25,362 bases of DNA from positions 1 through 25,362 of IMG/VR virus record IMGVR_UViG_3300042111_000185, one strand, 5' to 3'. The stretch is from a virus. Made by a program: the position numbers and the translations under genes. Positions 12,860-22,300 of the stretch are shown here, piece by piece. The notes under the pieces are model-generated. The model was given only the letters and a program-made list of their open reading frames with translations, did not search any database and had not been told where the DNA came from. Each line of letters begins with the position of its first letter. Position 1 is the stretch's first letter.

Positions 12860-15800
12860 GTGTCTGGGTATCAAATCACAGTCACAGCGGATACCAAAGC
12901 CGCTATAGATGAATTAAGAAAACTGTCTAAACAGATAGAAGATATAAACAAGCCAAAGATAAAGCCTATTGTAGACTCTAATAGTCTAGCTTCTTTAACT
13001 AGAGGTTTACAAACTGAGCTACGGCGTTTAAAAGAGCAGCAAGTCACCGTTGACATTAATAGCACTTCGTTCAAACAGTTAGGCGCACAAATTCAAGATA
13101 CTCAAAATAGGCTTAGGGGTCTTGAGCAAAAGAAGCTGCTTATTGACGCAGACCCCTCTAGCATCGTTGCGTTAAAAGCTAAACTCGGAGACTTACAGCA
13201 ACAACTTGAGAGAGTTAGTACAAAATCTGAAGAGTTTAAGCAACTTACTGGTGAGATCAAAAAAACTGAAGCTGCCTTAAGCGGAGTAGGTAACGCGGGC
13301 AGAGGAGGCGCAATGCGTCTTGTGGAAAACTTTGCAAAAGTTGGTTTCGCTCTGTACGGTATTCAAGAGGCTGTACGTCTCACGAGCGCTGCTTTCAAAG
13401 GTTTTTTTGATGAAACAATAGGCAGGGAAATAAAGTTCAGAGAAACAATACTTAAAACTCAGACCACTTTGGCTTCTACCAACAAAGTTTTTCGCAATGG
13501 CGAAGAAATTACAGATCCTTATCAAAAGATTGTAGCTCTTACAGGACAAGTTGAAGAGCGCGTCGATAGCATCCGTAAGCGCTCCATTGAACTTGCGGGA
13601 GTCACGTCTAATGATGTAGTTGAAGTCTTTGGAATTGTTTCCTCTCAAATCGGGATGATTGGTGGGGGCTTAAAAGACGCGGAAGATTTAGCAATTAGCT
13701 TCTCCGCTGCTTTAGGCACTTTTGGTCTTCCACTACATCAGGCTCGCCAGGAGATCGGCTCCATCATGCGGGGGGATATAACACAGGATTCTTACCTTGC
13801 AAAGGCTCTTCAAATCACTCCAAAAGATATAGAAAAAGCCAAAACACAAGCCGGTGGTGTTGTAGATTTCATCCAAAAGAAACTACAAGGTGCTGTCGCG
13901 GGCCAAAAGATTTCTGCGCAGAGCTTCTCTGGCGTGCTAAGCAATCTTAAAGATCTGCAAGAACTCTTCGGACAAGAATTTGGTAAAGGTCTACTCGACC
14001 CACTACTGAATGGGTTGCGAGCCGTATTTAACTATTTGAACAGCATTCGAGATTCACTTTTTGCGATAGGCAAAGAAGCCGGGGCGAGCTTAGGTAAACT
14101 ATTTAGTAATAATCTATCTGCACTTATTGGTGGGTCCGACTTATTCAAAGGGATGGGAGCAAGTGCGGCCGAAGGTGCCAAACAATTAGTCACTACAATA
14201 CAAAATGCATTTGCATCACTTCAATCACATGCAAATGATTTTATAGCACCTGTGCGCAACATACTAGAGGAATTAGTCAAAAGTGCTGTTGTATTAGGAT
14301 CAGCATTTGCCGAGGTTGGCAAAGGGCTCGGATCCATCGGGATTGAAACACTTAAAAATATTGTATCACTAATATCAAACCTAAGTGAAGTAGCTACAGT
14401 TGCGGTAACTGGTATTGCAGGAATTATCAAGGTATTTGGTCAACTTTTACAGTTGCCGCCTGTTCAAGCTTTTGTCCAGCTCCGTATGGAGATGGAAATC
14501 ATCAACCGCCTTGGTATTGCAACTGCCATTCAAAGTTCAATTGGTCCCATTCGTAATATGGGCGCTGCTGTCGCTGGTTTAGGTCAAAACTTAGCGCGTA
14601 GCGCAATTGGCATGCGGTCTTTTTCTCAAGCAGCAGCAGGCATTGGTGTTGCGGTATCAACAGCAGTTAAATCAATGGGTGCTGCAGTTGCGTCATTCAT
14701 GAAAACGAATGGGATCTTGTTATTAATACAGGTTGCTTTAACTGTAGCCATTGATCTATTTGGACGTTTTCAGCGGCAACAGGAAGAAATCGCACGCTCG
14801 CGTAAGGCTGATGCAGCGCTACAGGAATTAAATACCAAGTACAAAGACCTTAGCGAAGGCGCTTCCGAGGCCGAGAAAGCACAGAAGGCTTATCTTGAAT
14901 CTCTTGTAAGCAATGAATACGACGCGGCTATTAATAACTTAAATGAGATTAATGAAAAGCTCCGTGCGCAAGAGGGCCCTAATATCTTTGAACAATTAGG
15001 CAATAGTGTGAAATGGTTTGCAGGAGAACTAAGTAAATTAGTACGTCAATTTGGCCCATTGCTTTCCATTCTTACAGGTGGTGCATTAGGTGGAGGGATG
15101 GCTGGAATTATTTCTAGTGCCAACTCAAAAACAGGTAGTAAAGCTCGGGATAACAAGATTTTTGGTTTTGATACTCGAAATATTACTGACCCATTTGGGC
15201 GTCATAGCAAAGATGGCTGGTACATGCAGGAGCTAAAGAAGCAACAGGCTGAAGCTACAGCCCGTGCTGAAAAGTTTAAACCTGCGGATAAAGGTGGATT
15301 CGGCGAATCTAATGATATTCGACTTCAAGCTGAAGCAGCTACTGCCAATATGGAAAAACAGAAACAACTAGAAGAAGACATGGCTGAGCGTCGCCGTGCC
15401 TTCGAGGAAGAGCTCGCCAACTTCCGCAAGTCCCAGGAGGACGCAGTCTTCGAGCGTCGTCAGTCCCTAGCCCAGAAGGAAATCGACATCTTCCGCGCTG
15501 CTGGGGAACTTCGCATCGCTCAGATGGAGCAGGCAAACGCGAAGATGATCGAAGGCGAGCAGGGCGCTTCTCGCGCCGCTATGGAAGCGCTTAACACCTA
15601 CATCGCCGAGCGCGAAAAGGGAGAGTTAGACATAGAAGCGCAGAAGCAAGAGATAGCACAGGAAATGATAAAGATGGAAAAGACACTAGCTGACTACAGG
15701 CTAGAGCAGGAGAAGCGAATTGCAGAGATACGTCGAAAAGCAGATGAGTATTCAATGGCTATCTCCAAAGCAAATGCGCAAATAGCCAGCAGCAGCGCCA

Positions 15801-18800
15801 TGTCCGCAGGTAGTAGTAGCGATACTGCAGGTATAACCGCTGTATCCGGTACTCAAGCTGCTTTTGATACAGGTTTACGTACAGGACCTGCTCATACTAT
15901 TGGTGGTAGCTCTGATTATCACCAAGATATGGCATTCGGCACAATGGTGTCACTCAAAGAGCAGGTAGCTCTTGTACGCCAGATGGCGCAAGCCTACGAC
16001 AAGATAGGCCGACATATGGAGTTGTCTAATAATGGAGTTGCAGGAAAAATATTCCCAGTAAATGGCTCAGAGGCTGAACAAACACAATGGGTTACCTCAG
16101 CCCGAGCGGCCCACCGAGCCCGTAACGGAGGCACAGGTAGAGACGCTATTGATTTCTACACACCGCTAAAAGGTACAGACAGGTATCACAGGTCTGTTGA
16201 AGACACTCCAATGTTAGCTCCTGTGATACCTGGAGCAGAGAAGCAATACTTTAGTGGTGGGCCCGCAGGTGCAGGCGTGCGTTTAGTGAAGAATGGACAA
16301 AAGCTGTTCTCTCTTATCCATGGGCGCACAGATAGAGCTCTACCTCAGAATGGTGTGTTACCTGCGAGTTCAGTGCCTGCTCAAACCGTTGCAGCGTCTT
16401 CAACAAGACCGACTCAGTCCTCGGCCCCTACAGCTTCTCGTCCTTCTAGCAGCGGTATCACTCCACAGCTCCGAGCCATACTCGACACTATTCGACACGC
16501 CGAAGGCACTTGGCTTGGTGGATCTGACAAGGGCTACCAGACCATGTTTGGTGGTGGCACCTTCTCCAATTACGCCCGCCACCCAGATAAGGTCATCCGT
16601 TCCGGAGGCTACGCCAGCGCTGCTGCCGGTGCCTATCAGTTCATGCCCGACACCTGGGCCGCTACCAGCAAAAAGCTAGGTCTAAAAGACTTCAGCCCAG
16701 AGAGTCAAGACAAGGGCGCAATCGAACTATTAAAAAGACGGGGTGTCTACGATGCGCTCGCAGCAGGTAAGTTCACACCTGAAATTGCAGCAAAGATGGC
16801 CCCCGAGTGGGCATCATTCCCAACAATGGCTGGCGGCAGCTACTACGGGCAACCCAGTAAGAAATTCGCAGAACTACAAAAGTTCTATCAACAACGGCTG
16901 GGAGAAAACCAGAAGACACAACCGTTCCGCCCCGTCCCCGAGTACGGCCCGACTCTCGATAACCCACAGCACATGCAAAAAATCGGAGATCTTGAGCGGC
17001 AACTCGTAGGAAGCAACCAAAAGCTGGCAACTCTCCGCGCTTCTTTAACCGATCTCAGCAACAGCAAAAACTTCGATGCTATAGGCAAAGCATTTGAAGA
17101 TGCTCTTCCTGGCAAGGAAGATTTTGAAGCGATGGAAACGCAGTTGTATAGCACGATGCAGACTATTACCCAACTTGGAGAGACTGCAGGCGAGGCTTTC
17201 GATCCTGAAGCAGCCAAGCTTATGGTTGAGCACACTACCAACCAAATGGTATTAGAGCGTGAGCTTGGCCAAACAAGAGCGCATATTGCACAACTAAGTA
17301 ACCTGTCAGATGCAGAGCGACTGAAGATAAATGAGATGCTGAACAAAACTGCAGAGAAGTATAACCAGGATCAGGCCCGCACTTTAGAGCTGAAAAAACA
17401 GCAACTCGCTGCAGAACGCGGTCTGGCCTACATCCAAGAGGCAAAGCAGCGCACTGGTGAAATGAAAGAGCAGACAGAAATCATGCGTAATACTTCGCAG
17501 ATGAAGTTTAGCGGGATGCGGCAGGAAGATATAGATTACAAACTAGACGTAGCAGCTATTCGACGCAACTACGATAAACAATTCAAGGAGTTACTTACGG
17601 CCAATCCTGTAGCCAACAAAATCAGTGAAACTTTCACATCACCTGTAGCCGAACCGGTCGATGCTGGAATCTTTACCGCACCCTTACCAAAACTAGCGGT
17701 GCCCCCCGCCCCCGTAGTACCTGCGGTGGCCGCACCTGCCAACAACATCGTTCCTACAAACGGCAAGCCTCCCACTGCCGCTACCACATCCGTCCCCCCG
17801 AGCACGAGTTCGATCTCCGCACTCGTGGCCGGCGCTAAAACCTCCCTATTGGACACACAAGCTGCGGCATTAGCACTTTCTACCACAGCTACTAACACCC
17901 TTGCTCCTGCACTCTCCAATGCTTTTGCTTCTATTGCTGCAGGCGCAATGCAACTTCCTGAAGGATTACAAGCTATATCCGCAGGTTTTGCGGAATCTAC
18001 AAAGACATTCCTCGATGCATCTGGTGGATTAAGCGCCCAACTAAACGCCGAGACCGAGAAACAAATAGAGGCACGCGGTAAGCTGCGGGACGCCATCATC
18101 GAATCCAACGATCCAATCCGCAACCAGATCGGTCAATGGCGCCGAGAACTAGCCGATACTGAAGGCATGGTGGCGAGTCTCGGAGGTACCATCCAATCCG
18201 AGCTCTCCCAGGCCATGAGCACCTCCTTGATCGGCCTGGTCAATGGCACGAATACAGCCAAGGAAGCGTTCAGCTCAATGCTGCAAAGCATTGGCAAGAC
18301 GATGGTGGACACCGCCACGCAGATGCTGTCCAAGTCGCTGGTGAGCGGCTTGATGGGTAACGGCGCTGCCGGTGGCGGCCTCCTCGGCAGCATCTTCGGT
18401 CTCAGTGGGGGCGGTGGCGGACTCGGGGGCCTTCTCGGCGGCCTCTTCGGCGCTCGCGCTGCTGGAGGTCACGCTGATGCCAACCGCCCCCTGCTGATCG
18501 GCGAGCGCGGCCCCGAGATCTTCGTACCCGATACCGGGGGCCAGATCGTTCCGAACCACCGCGCCCAGGCTTACGCAGCGATGTCGCGCTCGGTGGACGA
18601 CTCGGCTTTTCCCAAGACACAGAAAGGCGGAACGAATCTACGACAACAAGAAGATCCCTTTGCAGCTAATAAAGAAGTGCTCAACTCAATTGCTGCTGCG
18701 TCCCAGAAGCGCAGTACGGAGAAATCTATAGCCAGCATTGGCGGCACCTCCGAGATCAAATACTCCCGCGTCAACTCCGGTGACCTCCCCTTCATCACCG

Positions 18801-18919
18801 AGGACGATGCCCTGCGCATCGCTAAACAAGCTGAAATGAATGGAGCTAAGATGGGCCAACAGCGCACCCTTGCAGCCCTGCGCAACAACCCGAGCACGAG
18901 GAGAGGCATAGGTATCTAA
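12860..18919 (+). CDS. Tail tape measure protein with embedded GH104 lytic domain
   Basis: This is the length ruler of the tail, ejected at infection: 2019 residues, GTG start. Order seen: N-terminal helices (1-150); tape measure core with hydrophobic segments near 500-531, 614-640 and 735-755; a long charged coiled coil (about 827-970); a globular region at about 1010-1165 with AIDFYTPLKGTD and FSLIHGRTD, which resembles an M23 peptidase fold lacking the full metal ligands; and a lytic transglycosylase domain at about 1200-1347. The last shares RAILDTIRHAEGTW, AGAYQFMPDTW and LGLKDFSPESQD with lambda endolysin R (GH104), with the catalytic Glu at 1215. More coiled coil follows, then a Pro/Ala linker (about 1600-1660). 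The glycine-rich C terminus carries the common tape measure signature LLIGERGPEIFVPDTGGQIV (near 1881). It probably opens the cell wall. Confidence 0.96.
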   Translation: MSGYQITVTADTKAAIDELRKLSKQIEDINKPKIKPIVDSNSLASLTRGLQTELRRLKEQQVTVDINSTSFKQLGAQIQDTQNRLRGLEQKKLLIDADPSSIVALKAKLGDLQQQLERVSTKSEEFKQLTGEIKKTEAALSGVGNAGRGGAMRLVENFAKVGFALYGIQEAVRLTSAAFKGFFDETIGREIKFRETILKTQTTLASTNKVFRNGEEITDPYQKIVALTGQVEERVDSIRKRSIELAGVTSNDVVEVFGIVSSQIGMIGGGLKDAEDLAISFSAALGTFGLPLHQARQEIGSIMRGDITQDSYLAKALQITPKDIEKAKTQAGGVVDFIQKKLQGAVAGQKISAQSFSGVLSNLKDLQELFGQEFGKGLLDPLLNGLRAVFNYLNSIRDSLFAIGKEAGASLGKLFSNNLSALIGGSDLFKGMGASAAEGAKQLVTTIQNAFASLQSHANDFIAPVRNILEELVKSAVVLGSAFAEVGKGLGSIGIETLKNIVSLISNLSEVATVAVTGIAGIIKVFGQLLQLPPVQAFVQLRMEMEIINRLGIATAIQSSIGPIRNMGAAVAGLGQNLARSAIGMRSFSQAAAGIGVAVSTAVKSMGAAVASFMKTNGILLLIQVALTVAIDLFGRFQRQQEEIARSRKADAALQELNTKYKDLSEGASEAEKAQKAYLESLVSNEYDAAINNLNEINEKLRAQEGPNIFEQLGNSVKWFAGELSKLVRQFGPLLSILTGGALGGGMAGIISSANSKTGSKARDNKIFGFDTRNITDPFGRHSKDGWYMQELKKQQAEATARAEKFKPADKGGFGESNDIRLQAEAATANMEKQKQLEEDMAERRRAFEEELANFRKSQEDAVFERRQSLAQKEIDIFRAAGELRIAQMEQANAKMIEGEQGASRAAMEALNTYIAEREKGELDIEAQKQEIAQEMIKMEKTLADYRLEQEKRIAEIRRKADEYSMAISKANAQIASSSAMSAGSSSDTAGITAVSGTQAAFDTGLRTGPAHTIGGSSDYHQDMAFGTMVSLKEQVALVRQMAQAYDKIGRHMELSNNGVAGKIFPVNGSEAEQTQWVTSARAAHRARNGGTGRDAIDFYTPLKGTDRYHRSVEDTPMLAPVIPGAEKQYFSGGPAGAGVRLVKNGQKLFSLIHGRTDRALPQNGVLPASSVPAQTVAASSTRPTQSSAPTASRPSSSGITPQLRAILDTIRHAEGTWLGGSDKGYQTMFGGGTFSNYARHPDKVIRSGGYASAAAGAYQFMPDTWAATSKKLGLKDFSPESQDKGAIELLKRRGVYDALAAGKFTPEIAAKMAPEWASFPTMAGGSYYGQPSKKFAELQKFYQQRLGENQKTQPFRPVPEYGPTLDNPQHMQKIGDLERQLVGSNQKLATLRASLTDLSNSKNFDAIGKAFEDALPGKEDFEAMETQLYSTMQTITQLGETAGEAFDPEAAKLMVEHTTNQMVLERELGQTRAHIAQLSNLSDAERLKINEMLNKTAEKYNQDQARTLELKKQQLAAERGLAYIQEAKQRTGEMKEQTEIMRNTSQMKFSGMRQEDIDYKLDVAAIRRNYDKQFKELLTANPVANKISETFTSPVAEPVDAGIFTAPLPKLAVPPAPVVPAVAAPANNIVPTNGKPPTAATTSVPPSTSSISALVAGAKTSLLDTQAAALALSTTATNTLAPALSNAFASIAAGAMQLPEGLQAISAGFAESTKTFLDASGGLSAQLNAETEKQIEARGKLRDAIIESNDPIRNQIGQWRRELADTEGMVASLGGTIQSELSQAMSTSLIGLVNGTNTAKEAFSSMLQSIGKTMVDTATQMLSKSLVSGLMGNGAAGGGLLGSIFGLSGGGGGLGGLLGGLFGARAAGGHADANRPLLIGERGPEIFVPDTGGQIVPNHRAQAYAAMSRSVDDSAFPKTQKGGTNLRQQEDPFAANKEVLNSIAAASQKRSTEKSIASIGGTSEIKYSRVNSGDLPFITEDDALRIAKQAEMNGAKMGQQRTLAALRNNPSTRRGIGI

Positions 18920-19389
18920 TGCAAATAGCGATTGGCACCTATATCAACTTTCGACTGTTCACAGGTGCAGATACAGGGTATGCCTTTCAAAACTTTCACG
19001 TAGGAGCGACGCGCAGCTATGGAGGCGTCAGTTACATCTACGCAGGTTTTGGTTTCAGTGGAACCAGTGTAGACCTACAAGGCAGCGCGATCGATGCGCA
19101 GCTGGTTTTTGCTGTTAGTTCCTTGCTGATGACTTTTATCCAGCAAGCTGCAGACGAGCGTTGGATCCTCCGAGTGCGCACTGTTTGGCTAGACCCCGAT
19201 ACATTAGTGGAGACGAGCACCTATATGGAAGAAGTCTACCAAGTACATGCATTCCAGCATGATGGAAGTCGGCTCAGTCTAAAGCTAGGTAGTCCTTTAG
19301 ATGCTGTAGCAAGCCATATCCCCAAGCGCACGCTACGCCAAGCGCTTGTAGGAGCTTTACCTTCTTCAGGGCAGATTAACTTCTCATGA
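18919..19389 (+). CDS. Minor tail-tip protein (gpL / DUF1833-like)
   Basis: ATG overlaps the tape measure stop as TAATG and the stop overlaps the next start as ATGA, so it is coupled to both. It has 156 residues, beta-rich: YGGVSYIYAGFGFSGTSVDL, then DERWILRVRTVWLDPDTLVE, VYQVHAFQHDGSRLSLKLGS and PLDAVASHIPKRTLRQALVG. The ending with a KRTL-type motif after LGSPLDA recalls minor tail protein L and DUF1833-type tip proteins. The cysteines that bind an iron-sulfur cluster in lambda gpL are absent, so only the beta-domain part is represented. It should sit in the tip between tube and hub. Position supports this more strongly than sequence. Confidence 0.82.
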   Translation: MQIAIGTYINFRLFTGADTGYAFQNFHVGATRSYGGVSYIYAGFGFSGTSVDLQGSAIDAQLVFAVSSLLMTFIQQAADERWILRVRTVWLDPDTLVETSTYMEEVYQVHAFQHDGSRLSLKLGSPLDAVASHIPKRTLRQALVGALPSSGQINFS

Positions 19390-22300
19390 CATTAACGCCA
19401 TATAAAGGTCCAATAATCTTACTTCCTGAAGACAGGGAGCTAATTAGCACTTTAGGCATTACAGAGGAAGAGTATCGCTTTTTTGTCCGCGAGGCGATGA
19501 AGCGCTCTCGTGTGGAGCCCGGAAAGCCTCAAGCTTTACTGCTCATCCCCTTTGTTGCCAATTTAGTTATTGGCTTAGCGCTGAGTTACGCCAGTAGCCT
19601 GCTGGCACCAAAAACAAGTGGCAAGGGCCCCAATATCCGCCAGACGCAGAAGCAAGGGCAGAATCTTGTCAATCAGACGGAGTATGCACCAAAGGTCGGT
19701 TTCGACTCTCTGCAGAATGTAGTTGAACTAGGATCAACAATTCCTGTTATCTATGCGAAGCGCGAAGTAATCAATGGTTTTACCTATGGTGGTGTGCGTG
19801 TCAATACAAACCTCATTTGGTCGCAGATGCAGTCGTATGGAGGTAATCAACTCCTGCGAGCAATCTTCTTAGTTGGTGAAGGCCCTATAGGTGCTTTAGA
19901 TCCTAAGCAATTCGCCTTCGGTGATAACACAATCAATGGCTATGACTTTGGATTAGCAAATGAGAACAACAGTAAAGTCACCTTCTACCAAAAGATAAAT
20001 GGTGGACGAATTCAGAATGGCGACCGTATAGCGGGACGCGCAGCGAACAAAGACCCCGGGAACGCACAAAACCAAGGAGCCCCTGATGTATTTTACATTA
20101 AAAGTCTAAACAATAAATGGCGACCTGATTTCTGTTATTCCTACAAGCCTGCAACTCAAACACAATTCGGTGTCTATTCCCCAATTGGTGTTGGTTTAGG
20201 CTACAGAGTAAACCCCTCCATGCGGCCTACTGTAGTAGTACGAACAGAACCTGCGGGTAGCAAAAAAGATAAGGTCAGAGTTAAATGCGACAATGATGGT
20301 GCTGCTCTAGCGCAGCGCGAAAAGTATAACTATAAATTTAGATCACAAAGCGGCATTATTCGGATCAATGGTGTAAACTTTCTGCCGTCACAAAATAGCG
20401 ATGGCGAACGTACTGAGAATCGCTTTCTTAATGTCAATGACACTGTTACTTATATCTTAAGAAGAGACACCGATGCCTCCAAGAGGTTTAGAGGATCACA
20501 AGCTGGAGATGATCATTTTGAAACAAGTAATGATGTTGCACAAGCTGTTGCTGGTCGGCAAAAAAACTGGGATGATTCCTGCTCTATTGGTGATCTATAC
20601 AAATTAGGGACAGCGCAACTCATATGTGAGTCACGTAGTCCTGAAAGCGAAATATTTGCTTCTAAGATTGAGCAAGATCCGCCTAGTGGTGGGCGTGACA
20701 TGGAGGTCACGTTCCGTGTTGTAAAGAGCGGCACAGCGGAATTAACTGACCCCTCTGGAGTCGGAACAGGCACCGGCAGATCTCATCTACTCAAGCTCGC
20801 CGTATGCAGTTTCAGCCTATCAAGAGCCACGCAAGTCCTTGAATTAGGTTTCAAAAGTACACTAGGTATTCGCATAAGTGGTCTTTGTAATTTTAGAGAT
20901 TGTATCAGTCAAGGGGAGATCAACGAGAGAGCCTGCGAAAAAGCTGAGGACGAGGAGTTTGGAAGCGGCGAAAGCTTAAAACTCAGCTCTTTCACATCAG
21001 GAACCTTTTCAGGATCTGAGCGCCGCTACTCCTTCTTCCGAATTGGCTACCGTGTTGCAGGCAGCAGTAGTGCCTACACTTTCTTAGCCCCATGTTTTGG
21101 CTTTGCTGGCATAACCCAACAGAACCAATTTAATTATATTCGACTTCAAATGCCAAAATTTGAAGTTTGGGAATTTCAATTAGTGCCCCTGTCTGGTTGG
21201 GAGATAAGGTCCGGTTACGCCTCTGGTAGGCTATTAATACTAGACTCTAAAATAACAAGCTCTTTAACAGTTTGGGGTAATCAAGTTGGTGCAACATTCA
21301 ACGGTAAAGAGATAAGCCGCAACAGGGGCGCTTTTCAGATGGCGTGTACAAGAGACAAAAACTTAGGTATCACTCAACAAGACAGCAAAGACTACGCGGA
21401 CGATTGGGGAAGGTTAGCTGAAACATTTGTCTTCGATGAAATCCAGTCGTCCGCACGCTCCCCCGAGCACGAACTGGTTTACATCAACATCATCACACCC
21501 AATACAACGACTCCGCAGTATAATAACCTGGCCTTAATAGGCATGAACATTCGGAGCAGCACCGAATTTTCACAACTTAAGCAACTATCTGTTTATGTTA
21601 CTTCCGGTCTAGGTGGTTATCACACGTTCCCTAAAATCCTTCAGGATTTATTCTATAGCCAGCGTTACGGTGTCGGGGCGACTTTAAGCTCTCAACAATG
21701 GAACGACTCTCTCCTTAATGCAGCTGCAACCTGGACTCAAGACCGCCGCTACTTTTGGGACGGCGCTCTCCCCGAGCCCGTCAACATCCGACAATGGGCA
21801 AGTACAACAGCTCCATATTTCTTACTCGACTTTATAATCAGAAACGGTAAATTTGCGCTGCAACCTGCCGTCTATTTCGATCAACCTGAGGTTATTACTA
21901 ACCTGTACACCAGCGGTAACATCTTAGAAGATACATTTGAATTTGCCTATAGTGATACTGAACAGCGCATACCTAAGCGTGTTTCTGTAAAATGGAGACA
22001 CGAAAGACCGTCAAACACAAATAACTCAGCCGGTATCTTCCCACTAATCCGGGAAATTAATGTCCGCGAGGTCGGTACTCCAGCAGACGCACCATTAGAA
22101 ACCGTCGATTTAACGGATTTTTGTACAAATCAAGATCACGCTATTGATGTTGCTAAATATATCTGCCGGACTTCAAGACTAATTACGCATTCGGTGTCCT
22201 TCAAGACTATCCCAAGTCAAGCCGGGTTGGAAATCGGCCGCTGCTTCAAACTAGGCCTTGAGACAGTTAATTACTCCCAGCCGAATAATGGTGTAATCGC

